Below are positions 43,750 through 52,484 of a stretch of DNA of 64,000 bases, one piece after another. Numbering within the stretch: position 1 is the stretch's first letter; every line of letters begins with the position of its first letter. Location of the stretch: contig CALUMU010000008.1 of NCBI GenBank assembly GCA_944321825.1, positions 37,083-101,082 on the forward strand, read 5' to 3'. A program made the translations under genes and the position numbers. The notes under the pieces were generated by a model. The model saw only the letters and a program-made list of their open reading frames with translations. It had not been told where the DNA came from and made no database searches. This stretch comes from Candidatus Amulumruptor caecigallinarius (GTDB lineage Bacteria; Bacteroidota; Bacteroidia; Bacteroidales; Muribaculaceae).

Positions 43750-45081
43750 TTAAACCAATGAGGCAGCTACCGCCACGAGCCGATCCATGTCGGTGCGGGT
43801 CTGCATCTCAGTCACAGCTATCAATACATGCCGGCCGTCAATCTTGACACCGCCGAGGATGCCTTGTGCGGCAGCAGCGGTGAGATATGCATCGGTGCCG
43901 GGACGCACTGTCATGACAAATTCATTGAGATATGGACTGTCGGGATATGTCAGAGTCATCGTCCCGGTCGCGGCAAGCCTGTCAGCCAAATAATGCGCAC
44001 CTTCGATACCCCGGCGATTGACCTCTTCCAGGCCACGCGACCCCATCAGCGACATATACACAGCTGCATAGAGCGTCATCAGTCCCTGATTACTGCAGAT
44101 GTTGGACGTGGCTTTTTCTCGACGTATATGCTGCTCACGGGCCTGCAAAGTAAGGACGAACACACGCTGGCCGTCACGGTCGACGGTCGCGCCCACGATG
44201 CGTCCCGGCATCTTGCGCATAAGAGCCTTTGTGCTGCATAGATAACCGAGTGTAGGGCCTCCGTAGCTTAGAGGCATACCTAACGACTGCGCATCGCCGC
44301 AGGCTATGTCGGCACCCCACTCCCCAGCACTCTTGATTACAGCCAAAGCCGATGCAGGGCTGTCGACGGCCAGCAGAGCCTTGACAGCATGGCAGGCATC
44401 GGACAAGCCAGAAAAGTCTTCAAGAATACCGTAATAGTTGGGCGACGGAACCACTACACCTGCCACACCTCCTGCGGCAATCCGCGATTTCAGCAAAGCC
44501 ATGTCGGTCATGCCCGAAGCGGTTGACGGAATTATCTCCAACTCTATTCCATGGAAGTGCGCATAGGTCTGCATGACCGCGAGAGTGCGCGGATTCATGG
44601 TGGCGGACGTGAGTATGCGTCCACCCTTGCGCATGGAGGCATTCATCATCAGCATCGCCTCGGCAGCAGCCGTGGTGCCGTCATACATCGAGGCATTGGA
44701 GACATCCATGCCTGTCAACGATGACATCATGCTCTGGTATTCAAATATATAATGCAGTGTGCCTTGGGATATTTCCGGCTGATAAGGGGTGTAGGCGGTC
44801 AGAAATTCCGAGCGCGAGACGATAGCCGAAATCAACGAAGGCGCATAGTGGTGATAGTAGCCAGCCCCGGCAAAACAGGTCATCACCCGGTTTTTGCGCC
44901 CTAATGCATCAAAGAAATCGCGCACCTCCTTCTCGCTCATCTCGTCCGGCAGACTATAGTGGCGGGCAAGCCGTAGACCGTCAGGCACATCGGCATACAA
45001 TCCGTCAAGCGAATCCACGCCGCAAGTGCCGAGCATGTGACGTATATCCTCGGAGGTATGTGGTAAGTATCTGTGACTCAT
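43750..45081 (-). CDS. gcvPA: Glycine dehydrogenase (decarboxylating) subunit 1
   Basis: N-terminal-half subunit of the P protein. Opens with HRYLPHTSEDIRHMLGTCG and has the typical FAGAGYYHHYAPSLISAIVSRSEFLTAYTPYQPEISQG region (split here by position, about 73-110), MYDGTTAAAEAMLM and SLGMPLSYGGPTLGYL. It forms a heterotetramer with GcvPB. I prefer the ATG at 45081 to the one four codons upstream. It starts 15 bp after gcvH. Confidence 0.95.
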   Translation of the reverse strand: MSHRYLPHTSEDIRHMLGTCGVDSLDGLYADVPDGLRLARHYSLPDEMSEKEVRDFFDALGRKNRVMTCFAGAGYYHHYAPSLISAIVSRSEFLTAYTPYQPEISQGTLHYIFEYQSMMSSLTGMDVSNASMYDGTTAAAEAMLMMNASMRKGGRILTSATMNPRTLAVMQTYAHFHGIELEIIPSTASGMTDMALLKSRIAAGGVAGVVVPSPNYYGILEDFSGLSDACHAVKALLAVDSPASALAVIKSAGEWGADIACGDAQSLGMPLSYGGPTLGYLCSTKALMRKMPGRIVGATVDRDGQRVFVLTLQAREQHIRREKATSNICSNQGLMTLYAAVYMSLMGSRGLEEVNRRGIEGAHYLADRLAATGTMTLTYPDSPYLNEFVMTVRPGTDAYLTAAAAQGILGGVKIDGRHVLIAVTEMQTRTDMDRLVAVAASLV

Positions 45082-45096
45082 AGGATATGGCAATGT

Positions 45097-45462
45097 CTAT
45101 TTTATCAACTCCTTGTACTGCTCTTCGGTCAGAAGTTCTTCGAGATTGAGGGGTTCGGTAAGTTCTACTTTGATAATCCAATTAGCTTCCGGATCTTCGT
45201 TGACAAGCCGCGGGTTGTCGACCAAAGCCGTATTAGGCTCTATGACAGTCCCGGTCACAGGCGAAAACAGGTCGCTGGCGGCCTTGACGCTCTCTATGGC
45301 TCCGAACTCCTCGCCAAAAGCCACGTCGTCGCCCTCCTCGGGCATATCGACATAGACCACATTGCCAAGCTGGCCGGCAGCATACTTGGTTATACCCACA
45401 TAAGCGATATTGCCATCAATGCGCGCGTATTCATGCGACTGAAGATAATATGTATTACTCAT
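45097..45462 (-). CDS. gcvH: Glycine cleavage system H protein
   Basis: Small lipoylated carrier, 121 residues, shuttling the aminomethyl intermediate between P, T and L proteins. The lipoyl-attachment Lys60 is in GAIESVKAASDLFSPVTG, and the N-terminal ITKYAAGQLGNVVYVDMPEEGD stretch, read across about residues 24-45, is typical. It lies between gcvT (33 bp upstream) and gcvPA. The lipoate ligase at the head of the operon is its probable modifying enzyme. Confidence 0.97.
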   Translation of the reverse strand: MSNTYYLQSHEYARIDGNIAYVGITKYAAGQLGNVVYVDMPEEGDDVAFGEEFGAIESVKAASDLFSPVTGTVIEPNTALVDNPRLVNEDPEANWIIKVELTEPLNLEELLTEEQYKELIK

Positions 45463-45495
45463 AACAGGTTAGATTTTAAGGTTTTACGTTTAAGT

Positions 45496-46593
45496 TTATT
45501 TCTTATATTTTGGTTGGTAGAATCTCTTTTTAATCACGACTGCCGGGACAGTCTTACGGCGTATCTGCACATGTACACGTGTGTCGAGTGCCGCAAAACG
45601 GCTGTCGACCATAGCCATGGCTATCGATTTTCCAAGCGAAATGGACTTATAGCCAGTGGTGACTGTCCCTATTTCATTGCCCTCGGCATCAAGTACCTGA
45701 TAGCCATGACGCGCTATGCCGGGACCGAGCAGTTCAAGCCCCACGAGCTTGCGCCGGAGACCGCCCTCTTTCTGCCTCAACAAGGCATCCCGCCCTATGA
45801 ACGAAGGCTTGTCAAGCTTGACAAACATGCCGAGTCCGGCCTCAAGCGGGGTGGTCAGTTCGGTAAGTTCGTCACCATAAAGCGGCAATCCGGCTTCAAA
45901 CCTCAACGTGTCGCGGCATCCGAGACCGCACGGAGCGCAGCTGCCCGAAGCCGTTAAGACATCCCACATCGCTACGATAATCTGTGGCGACGCGTATATT
46001 TCAAAGCCGTCCTCGCCGGTATATCCAGTGCGGCTTACCAATATTTTTTCACCTTTGTAGTCATATACGGCAAACGTATAGAAGTCAAGCGGCTCGCAGT
46101 CAAGACCTAACTGTGCGGCAACGACATGCGAAGCCTGCGGTCCCTGCACCGCCAGCTGCCCCGTAGCATCGCAGAAGTCATTGATTGTCACATCGCGCCC
46201 TGCGGCCTGACGGCGAATCCATGCAATATCCTTGTCGATATTGCCGGCATTGATGACCAACATGTATTTCTCTTCAGCGATTTTATATACCAGCAGGTCG
46301 TCAATCACCCCTCCGTCAGCATTGAGCATCATGCCGTAGAGGATTTTACCCGACGGCATATCCCTGACATCATTGGTGAATATCTCGTTGACAAAGACCT
46401 CAGCGTCCTTGCCGCTAACCATGACTTCGCCCATATGCGACACGTCGAACACACCGCAACCGCCACGCACGGCCATGTGTTCGTCTTCGATGCCTGCATA
46501 CTGGATGGGCATGTGCCATCCGGCAAAAGGGCTCATCAACGCCCCCATCGCTTCATGGCGGTCATGGAGGCAGGTTTTCTTCATGTTTTCCAT
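45496..46593 (-). CDS. gcvT: Aminomethyltransferase (glycine cleavage T protein)
   Basis: Transfers the methylene group from aminomethyl-lipoyl-GcvH to tetrahydrofolate, releasing ammonia. 365 residues with the usual order: FAGWHMPIQYAGIEDEHMAVR near the start (about 21-41), VFDVSHMGEVMV, QGPQASHVVA, SRTGYTGEDGFEIY (about 200-213) and a C-terminal barrel with KLVGLELLG. A second ATG three codons in is possible. It is the second gene of the operon. Confidence 0.96.
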   Translation of the reverse strand: MENMKKTCLHDRHEAMGALMSPFAGWHMPIQYAGIEDEHMAVRGGCGVFDVSHMGEVMVSGKDAEVFVNEIFTNDVRDMPSGKILYGMMLNADGGVIDDLLVYKIAEEKYMLVINAGNIDKDIAWIRRQAAGRDVTINDFCDATGQLAVQGPQASHVVAAQLGLDCEPLDFYTFAVYDYKGEKILVSRTGYTGEDGFEIYASPQIIVAMWDVLTASGSCAPCGLGCRDTLRFEAGLPLYGDELTELTTPLEAGLGMFVKLDKPSFIGRDALLRQKEGGLRRKLVGLELLGPGIARHGYQVLDAEGNEIGTVTTGYKSISLGKSIAMAMVDSRFAALDTRVHVQIRRKTVPAVVIKKRFYQPKYKK

Positions 46594-46629
46594 AGGTATC
46601 GTATAGGTATTCTGTATTGTATGGGTGTA

Positions 46630-47562
46630 TTAGTGTATTTCTGCTAACCGGCGGCTTATTTCCCGGGCATCAGCTTTACGGCCTCTAAGGTCGCAGGTCA
46701 GTACTTGGCTCAAGTCCACCGGAGTCATGGCATCACCGGTCACCGTGACCGACTCGACCATGTCACTACGGTCACGGGCCACGCTGAATGTCAGCCAACC
46801 ATCGCCCGGCACTCGGCATCGGTGACGCTCGGCGACATGCCTGCGCCCCTCCAACCACCCCTGACGGTAATACGACGATTCGATAGCCCGGATTTCAGCC
46901 TCCTCGGCAGGAGTCACCAACCGCACCGAGTCTGACAGCCTCTCCTCGGCCAGACGGCGGAACTCCCCGACAGGCATATCAAGGTATCTACCCAACGAAG
47001 TGACACGCGACCTGACCGAGGCCACGCCGTGCGATTCCAACTTGGCACGCTGCGGGGTAAGGGCTCTGCCCATGACCTCCACATCGACATCATAGAGAAG
47101 CGTGCCGTGGATGATATGACGGCGCTGCCCGGCAAGATATGAATATCCGCTGACTTTACAGCCGTCGACAGTCAGGTCGTTGCGCCCCGACACGAGGGCG
47201 TCCACTCCGAGAGACTGCATCAAATGGGCTGTCTTGGCAGTGAAACGGCAGAATGTATCATGGATGGACTCGCCCGGCTTAGGGAAAGCGATATAGCTGA
47301 ACATTATATTGTTCATATCGGCATATACAGCACCGCCGCCGCTTTTACGCCGCACGATGTCTATGCCGTGGCTACGGCAATAGGCAGTATCTACCTCATC
47401 CTCCAAAGACTGATGCCGGCCGATAATGACGGTGGGACCGACCCTCCACGTCATGAAATAATCATCGTCAGAAACCACATCCGCAGCCGCCCACTCCTCC
47501 GCAGCAAGATAGAATGCCAGCGGCCTGGGGCTGTCATCATCCAACTTCAGACGTGTTATCAT
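46630..47562 (-). CDS. lplA: Lipoate--protein ligase
   Basis: Attaches lipoate to GcvH and other lipoyl domains using ATP. The catalytic-domain signature VRRKSGGGAVYADMNNIMFSYI (spread over about 74-95) and the DLTVDGCKVSGYSYLAGQRRHIIHGTLLYDVD region (about 153-184) with the active-site Lys are intact. A C-terminal accessory region (about 230-310) is present. At 310 residues it is close to E. coli LplA. It is first in the glycine-cleavage operon and has the best promoter of the window just upstream. Confidence 0.92.
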   Translation of the reverse strand: MITRLKLDDDSPRPLAFYLAAEEWAAADVVSDDDYFMTWRVGPTVIIGRHQSLEDEVDTAYCRSHGIDIVRRKSGGGAVYADMNNIMFSYIAFPKPGESIHDTFCRFTAKTAHLMQSLGVDALVSGRNDLTVDGCKVSGYSYLAGQRRHIIHGTLLYDVDVEVMGRALTPQRAKLESHGVASVRSRVTSLGRYLDMPVGEFRRLAEERLSDSVRLVTPAEEAEIRAIESSYYRQGWLEGRRHVAERHRCRVPGDGWLTFSVARDRSDMVESVTVTGDAMTPVDLSQVLTCDLRGRKADAREISRRLAEIH

Positions 47563-47592
47563 GGTATTGTATTATGCGTGAATCGATATAGC

Positions 47593-47623
47593 CAAATATA
47601 GGCAATCTTTTCGTGATTGCAAA
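47593..47623 (-). promoter_or_regulatory. Promoter of the lplA-gcv operon
   Basis: Minus-strand TATATTTG (47593-47600) is a perfect -7 box and TTTG (47620-47623) a perfect -33 box, exactly 19 bp apart. The leader to the ATG at 47562 is about 25 nt, too short for a glycine riboswitch. Confidence 0.85.
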
Positions 47624-47639
47624 AACTTTTGTATCTTAG
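47609..47639 (+). promoter_or_regulatory. Candidate promoter overlapping the gcv promoter divergently
   Basis: TATCTTAG (47632-47639) is a one-base deviation from TAnnTTTG, with T-rich sequence near 47609 at the -33 distance. It would drive the lipoprotein at 47681 and would overlap the gcv promoter, so the two may compete for RNA polymerase. Confidence 0.4.
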
Positions 47640-47680
47640 AGGCTGTTTAACACCATAAACAACAAACGACAATTCCAATT

Positions 47681-48304
47681 ATGAAAAAATTCCCCTCTCT
47701 TGCCGCCGCCCTGACGGTGTTTGTGTCGCTCACTTCTTGTAACGAAGCTGCAAAGTTAGCCTCTGAGACCGAAGGGTCGTGGAGCGGAGCTCCCGAGCAG
47801 TTTACAGTCAGCGATGCCGCTGTAGCCACCATGACTCCTGTGTACACATTTGTCCTCGGCGACAATGACAAGGAGGGCGGCACAGTCACCGTCTCGTCTA
47901 TGATTTCAGCGACAATTCCATATGCTCCACAGACACCGGAGATAGTACAACCGATCTCCGTCACCGCATCGGCCATAGGTACCATAGAAGGCACATGGAA
48001 AGCCATGGACGATGAGGACATCGTTTTCAACTTCAACTTCGAGTCGCTCAATATCAATGTCAACCCCGACAACATCACTCTTAGCGACAACGCTTTTACC
48101 GAACAGGCACAGGCTCACTGGGAAAAATTCAAAGAGCCATACCTCAAATCGCTTGAAAGCCGCTTCGCCGATGCCATGCGTCTGCGCTTCATGGCAGTAC
48201 GCGGCCTTGAGGACATCAAGATCAAGAAAGACATCATGGAGTATGAGTTCAACAATGTGAAAATGTACATGCACCGCAGCGGCAACATGTCAGATGTCAA
48301 ATAA
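47681..48304 (+). CDS. Putative lipoprotein of unknown function
   Basis: 207 residues. A signal peptide ends with the lipobox VSLTSC (Cys20), so an anchored lipoprotein is predicted. The rest alternates short beta strands (residues about 35-120, TVTVSSMISATIPY, TIEGTWKAMDDEDIVFNFNFESLNINV) with a helical C-terminal part (about 130-185). GTWKxxDDEDIVFNF resembles lipocalin-like or DUF4923-type Bacteroidota lipoproteins, but I do not recognise the family with certainty. It is divergent from the gcv operon and has its own terminator. Confidence 0.7.
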   Translation: MKKFPSLAAALTVFVSLTSCNEAAKLASETEGSWSGAPEQFTVSDAAVATMTPVYTFVLGDNDKEGGTVTVSSMISATIPYAPQTPEIVQPISVTASAIGTIEGTWKAMDDEDIVFNFNFESLNINVNPDNITLSDNAFTEQAQAHWEKFKEPYLKSLESRFADAMRLRFMAVRGLEDIKIKKDIMEYEFNNVKMYMHRSGNMSDVK

Positions 48305-48345
48305 AGAACTGATTTAAAATCTTCAGCCATACACATACAGTAAGC

Positions 48346-48375
48346 GAGGGTACACAAGCCGGCTTGTGTACCCTC
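48346..48375. terminator. Bidirectional terminator between lipoprotein and P-type ATPase genes
   Basis: GAGGGTACACAAGCC and GGCTTGTGTACCCTC are perfect complements (30-bp palindrome), followed by ATTGTATT. It lies between two convergent genes. Confidence 0.8.
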
Positions 48376-48394
48376 ATTGTATTATCATCGGACA

Positions 48395-50308
48395 TCAAAG
48401 TCTGCCGACATACATGGCGCGGATGGCATTGAGGACAGCAAGCACCATCACACCGACATCGGCAAAAATGGCAAGCCACATGTTGACAATGCCGAAAACC
48501 CCGAGCACAAGGCACAACCCCTTGATGCCAAGAGCCATGACTATGTTTTGCCAGACGATGCGCAGGCATTTGCGCGATATGCGTATAGCCTTGCCTATCT
48601 TGAGCGGATTATCGTCCATGAGCACCACATCGGCGGCTTCGATAGCCGCATCGCTGCCCATAGCCCCCATGGCGATGCCGAGGTCGGCCCGTGACAACAC
48701 CGGAGCATCGTTTATGCCGTCGCCCACGAAAGCTGTCTTTTCGCCAGGCCTTGCCGAGTCCATTATCTCCTCCATGCGCATGACCTTGTCGGCAGGAAGG
48801 AGCTGGCTGTAGACCTCGTCGATACCCAACTTACGCCCTACCTGCTCGGCCACAGCGCGAGTGTCGCCCGTCAGCATGACCGTGCGCCTGACACCCGAAC
48901 GATGCAAATCCTCTATGGCCGCCTTGGCTTCAGGCTTCTCTACATCGCCCATGACTATGTGGCCGCTATAATCGCCGTCGATGGCAAGATGCACTATGGT
49001 GCCCGGAGTGCTGCACCGACATGCGGCAAGGCCAAGCGAATCCATCAACCTGTCATTGCCGGCAGCCACCGAACGCCCGTCGATAGTGGCTGTTACCCCA
49101 TGGCCGCTTATCTCAGTGAGGCCGCTCATGCGTGTGCGGTCTACATCCTGCCCGTATGCCGACAGGAGCGACCTGCCTATGGGATGCGATGATGCCGACT
49201 CGGCTATCGCCGCCGATTCGAGCAATGCGGCCGCGTCGTCGCCACGTACCTCTCGGTCATGCACATCATGTATGGCATTGACCTCAAAGACTCCACGGGT
49301 CAAAGTGCCGGTCTTGTCGAATACGACTGTCTTGACTTTCGACAGGGTCTCAAGGATATTTGCACCCTTGACAAGGATGCCCTGACGGCTCGCCCCTCCG
49401 ATTCCGGCAAAGAACGACAGCGGAATACTGACCACCAACGCGCACGGACAGCTTATAACAAGGAAAGTCAATGCGCGGTAAATCCATGTCTCGAACGTTA
49501 CGAACAGAAACGGTGCGCCACCAAACGCTATCAATAACAGTGGCGGAACCACAGCCAACGCCAACGCGCCATAACATACGGCAGGAGTGTAAACACGGGC
49601 AAAACGGGCTATGAAATTCTCCGAACGTGACTTGCGCGAAGCCGAGTCCTCGACAAGCTCCAAAATCTTAGACACCGTGGACTCGCCGAACTCCTTGGTG
49701 GTGCGTATGCGGAGAACCCCGGTCATGTTGACGCTTCCGCTGACCACGTCATCGCCCGGAGAGACTTCGCGTGGCAACGACTCGCCGGTCAACGCAGATG
49801 TGTTGAGCGACGATGCACCGTCGGCAACAACGCCGTCGATAGGAATCTTCTCTCCGGGATTGACCACGATTATGTCTCCGACCGTCACATCGTCGGGATC
49901 CACCTTGACCAGTCCGCCGTCGCGCTCCACATTGGCGTAATCAGGACGGATATCCATCAAGGCTGCAATATTGCGCCGGCTACGCCCTACGGCATACGAC
50001 TGGAAAAATTCACCTATCTGATAGAACAGCATCACAGCTATCGCCTCCAAATAATCGCCGCTACGCTCATATATGGCAAGAGCGAACGCTCCCACCGTAG
50101 CCACAGCCATCAGGAAATTCTCGTCAAACATGCGTCCGTTAAGTATGCCCGACCAAGCCTTCTTCAATATATCATGGCCTATGACCAAGTAGATGACAAG
50201 ATAAAGGGCAAGCCTCATCCAGCCGGTGGTGTCAAAAAACTGCACTGCCACAGTCATCACAACAGCGATGATGATACGCAGGAGCATACGGCGTTGCTTA
50301 CTGTTCAT
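48395..50308 (-). CDS. P1B-type metal-translocating ATPase (Zn/Cd/Pb class)
   Basis: Inner-membrane pump exporting divalent soft metals. 637 residues and about eight membrane helices. It has the actuator TGES motif (SALTGESLPRE, about 171-181), CPC (287-289) in the sixth helix, DKTGTLT with phosphorylated Asp331, and VGDGINDAPVLSRAD in the P domain. The last helix has ADVGVMVLAVLNAIRAM with Asp617, which marks the P1B-2 group (ZntA/CadA). The usual N-terminal metal-binding domain is absent and is encoded instead by the small HMA gene upstream (40 bp away). Confidence 0.92.
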   Translation of the reverse strand: MNSKQRRMLLRIIIAVVMTVAVQFFDTTGWMRLALYLVIYLVIGHDILKKAWSGILNGRMFDENFLMAVATVGAFALAIYERSGDYLEAIAVMLFYQIGEFFQSYAVGRSRRNIAALMDIRPDYANVERDGGLVKVDPDDVTVGDIIVVNPGEKIPIDGVVADGASSLNTSALTGESLPREVSPGDDVVSGSVNMTGVLRIRTTKEFGESTVSKILELVEDSASRKSRSENFIARFARVYTPAVCYGALALAVVPPLLLIAFGGAPFLFVTFETWIYRALTFLVISCPCALVVSIPLSFFAGIGGASRQGILVKGANILETLSKVKTVVFDKTGTLTRGVFEVNAIHDVHDREVRGDDAAALLESAAIAESASSHPIGRSLLSAYGQDVDRTRMSGLTEISGHGVTATIDGRSVAAGNDRLMDSLGLAACRCSTPGTIVHLAIDGDYSGHIVMGDVEKPEAKAAIEDLHRSGVRRTVMLTGDTRAVAEQVGRKLGIDEVYSQLLPADKVMRMEEIMDSARPGEKTAFVGDGINDAPVLSRADLGIAMGAMGSDAAIEAADVVLMDDNPLKIGKAIRISRKCLRIVWQNIVMALGIKGLCLVLGVFGIVNMWLAIFADVGVMVLAVLNAIRAMYVGRL

Positions 50309-50348
50309 ATCCGATAGATAGTTAAGTTTTATGCAAGATCAATGCCAC

Positions 50349-50564
50349 TCAAAGGATACAAAAGTCCGGCTCGATTTTTTTGGCAGTCTTGGCGACCGCT
50401 TCCATCACCGCCGACACATCGGCACCCTCGTCAAAGGCGATTTTCATCTTCTGCGTCATAAAGGATATGGATGCGTCCTTTACTCCTTCTATTTTCTTGA
50501 CCGCTGACTCTACAAGGTTTGCGCAATTAGCACAATCTACCTCAATCTTAAATGACTTGTTCAT
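50349..50564 (-). CDS. Stand-alone heavy-metal-associated (HMA) domain protein
   Basis: 71 residues with a ferredoxin-like HMA fold. The metal-binding CANC motif has Cys11 and Cys14 (VDCANCANLV), and ends with FCIL, a further Cys at the C-terminus. It would bind and deliver metal to the ATPase downstream, replacing that pump's missing N-terminal domain. It is divergent from the Fur-family gene across 116 bp holding a palindromic operator candidate. Confidence 0.9.
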   Translation of the reverse strand: MNKSFKIEVDCANCANLVESAVKKIEGVKDASISFMTQKMKIAFDEGADVSAVMEAVAKTAKKIEPDFCIL

Positions 50565-50594
50565 AAGTGTGAGTGTTTTTTTGTTTTACGAAAG

Positions 50595-50602
50595 CAAAGG
50601 TA
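50595..50602 (-). promoter_or_regulatory. -7 box of the HMA/P-type ATPase operon
   Basis: Minus-strand TACCTTTG matches TAnnTTTG, with a leader of about 25-30 nt. Its -33 region overlaps the palindrome at 50615-50629. Confidence 0.6.
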
Positions 50603-50614
50603 GATGAAAGCTAT

Positions 50615-50629
50615 TGCAACCCGGTTGCA
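50615..50629. promoter_or_regulatory. Candidate Fur-family operator between divergent promoters
   Basis: TGCAACC-C-GGTTGCA is a perfect 7-1-7 inverted repeat. It overlaps the -33 regions of both the leftward HMA/ATPase promoter and the rightward regulator promoter, so one bound dimer could control both. Confidence 0.6.
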
Positions 50630-50642
50630 TTTATTTTATTGC

Positions 50643-50650
50643 TACATTTG
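50643..50650 (+). promoter_or_regulatory. -7 box of the Fur-family regulator gene
   Basis: TACATTTG matches TAnnTTTG and lies 31 bp before the ATG at 50681. No canonical -33 box at the right spacing. Confidence 0.6.
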
Positions 50651-50680
50651 CAGCAGCCAGCACAAAACAAAAAATACTAT

Positions 50681-51106
50681 ATGAAAGATGCCGAAGTAAT
50701 CCTGAAATGCAAGGACGTAAAACCCACCCCTAACCGCATCCTCGTCCTAAACGCCCTCCTTGATGCCGCGCACCCGGTCAGCATGGGGGATCTGGAGTCA
50801 GCCATCGAGACCATGGACAGGTCAAGCATATTCCGCACACTGACCCTCTTCGTGCAGCACGACATAGTGCACAGCATCGAGGATGGCAGCGGGTCGCTGA
50901 AATACGAAGTCTGCGGCGGGGAACAGCATTGCACCATAGCCGACATGCACCCGCATTTCTACTGCGAGTCATGCCACGAGACCTCATGCTTCGAGGACAT
51001 CCACATTCCCGAAGTCGCGCTGCCGTCAGGCTACCACGTACATTCCGTCAACTATATGGTCAAAGGGCTCTGCCCCAAATGCGTCCGAAAAGTGTCACAC
51101 AACTAA
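50681..51106 (+). CDS. Fur-family metal-responsive transcriptional regulator
   Basis: 141 residues from the ATG at 50681; an upstream in-frame start near 50573 would run through the promoter and operator. The winged helix is at about residues 12-70 (PTPNRILVLNALLDAAHPVSMGDLES and SSIFRTLTLFVQ, split). The dimer domain shows HPHFYCESCHETSCF with Cys95/Cys98 and CPKC (Cys131/Cys134), a structural zinc site as in Zur/PerR/Fur. Context with a Zn/Cd-type efflux pump suggests metal-responsive control of that pump, unusual for Fur proteins, which more often repress uptake. Regulation of the divergent operon is inference. Confidence 0.88.
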   Translation: MKDAEVILKCKDVKPTPNRILVLNALLDAAHPVSMGDLESAIETMDRSSIFRTLTLFVQHDIVHSIEDGSGSLKYEVCGGEQHCTIADMHPHFYCESCHETSCFEDIHIPEVALPSGYHVHSVNYMVKGLCPKCVRKVSHN

Positions 51107-51188
51107 TCCTCCGACAATGTTTGCGGCAGGGGACACTCCGGCCGTGCGTCCCTACAGGGGATGTGGCTGACAGTGTTCCGAGGTTCTG

Positions 51189-52466
51189 CTATGTCTTTGT
51201 TTCTGACAGCTTCTTAATTATATCCAAGAAGCGTGACGCTATGGTGGTGGCAGAAAAGCGGCCAGCCATATCGGAGTGCTGGGCAGCGCGGTCAAACGGA
51301 GCGGCCAGGGCTTTTTGCAAACAGGCCGCAAAGTCGTCAGCATCCTTATACCGGGCTATGTAGCCGTTGACTCCGTGGGTCACGATGTCGCGCTGGCCTC
51401 CGTTACCGAATGTGACAGCCGTAGCCCCCGAAGCTATCCCCTCCATCAGCGTTGCCCCCATGGTCTCATAATCGCTTGTCGAGATGACTACTGTAGAGGC
51501 TGAATACAGGGCACGCAAACGCTCTTGCGACAGCAAGCCTGTAGTAATATGATTGACTGCCAGACCGTCAAGTATAGACCGGTCACGCAATTCGCCCACG
51601 AATACAGCCTGACACCCACGTGCCAGACCGGGAGAACATGCAGCCAGACGGTTAAGCACCCCGACAGCCATTGGGAGGTCTTTGACCGGGTCGTCAAGCC
51701 GGGCTGCTGCCATGACTATCAGCCGCGCTTCGGTATTTATACCCAGCTCCTGCAATGCCATCTGCTGCTCTGAGGTGGGCCGGGTGGAGTATTCCTCCAC
51801 AGGGAAAGCATGTGGAAGCAGATGTATCAGCCGCCCATGCAAAAGGCTGCTCTGCCTGCACACTTCATGCTGCCAACGGCTGACAGCTACGAAAGCCAGA
51901 CCGGGATGACGGGCATAGAGGTCCCGCTTCCGCTGCCACACGCGATGAGAAATATCCTCCGCATGACCATGACCGCCGGCATGTCCCAATAACGGACAGC
52001 ATCCACATGCGCCTGTAAACCTGTCACACCCGCCCGGCAAATGGCAGATGCCCGTAGCACACCACAGGTCGTGCATAATCCAGACTACAGGCTTACCGAG
52101 GCTGCACAGGCGGTCGATGTCGGAGAGCGACACCAAGCCCTGATTAATCCAGTTGAGCACTATGACATCTGCCGATTTGACGGTCGGGTGGTCGTAGACC
52201 CGGCATCCGGCAGAAGCGGTGGAAACCCTGAACAGCCGCTTGCGGCTCAGTCCATTGCGCAGATATATACCGAGCCTCTCGCGCAAGAAAGCCGACAGCC
52301 ACCGCATCCAGCCGACTGGATGCACATAACCGGCATCGGTCAATGTGTGCCGTGCGCACACCATCACTGCATCTTCACCGAGCTGACGCAGACCGTCGAT
52401 GAGCCGCAACGTGACCGTAGCAGCCCCGCCGAGGTTGTCGTTAGTACTCAGGAAGGTTATGCGCAT
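51189..52466 (-). CDS. Family 4 glycosyltransferase
   Basis: GT-B enzyme of 425 residues from the ATG at 52466; a GTG at 52478 is an alternative. The N-terminal half opens with MRITFLSTNDNLGGAATVTLRL, split at about residue 20, and includes LNWINQGLVSL and WIMHDLWCATGICHLPGGCDRF, a cysteine-rich stretch (about 140-165) typical of a Bacteroidota WcfP-like group. The C-terminal half holds the donor site STSDYETMGATLMEGIASGATAV, read across about 340-365, with the Glu-x7-Glu pattern. Likely substrate is a surface polysaccharide or glycan; sugar unknown. It ends 6 bp before the sirtuin gene start direction, both on the minus strand. Confidence 0.85.
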   Translation of the reverse strand: MRITFLSTNDNLGGAATVTLRLIDGLRQLGEDAVMVCARHTLTDAGYVHPVGWMRWLSAFLRERLGIYLRNGLSRKRLFRVSTASAGCRVYDHPTVKSADVIVLNWINQGLVSLSDIDRLCSLGKPVVWIMHDLWCATGICHLPGGCDRFTGACGCCPLLGHAGGHGHAEDISHRVWQRKRDLYARHPGLAFVAVSRWQHEVCRQSSLLHGRLIHLLPHAFPVEEYSTRPTSEQQMALQELGINTEARLIVMAAARLDDPVKDLPMAVGVLNRLAACSPGLARGCQAVFVGELRDRSILDGLAVNHITTGLLSQERLRALYSASTVVISTSDYETMGATLMEGIASGATAVTFGNGGQRDIVTHGVNGYIARYKDADDFAACLQKALAAPFDRAAQHSDMAGRFSATTIASRFLDIIKKLSETKT

Positions 52467-52484
52467 GACTTCATACACGGATAT

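Noticed and set aside
47563..47680. Glycine riboswitch before the gcv operon
   Set aside because: The predicted leader is only about 25 nt and no aptamer-like helices are present.
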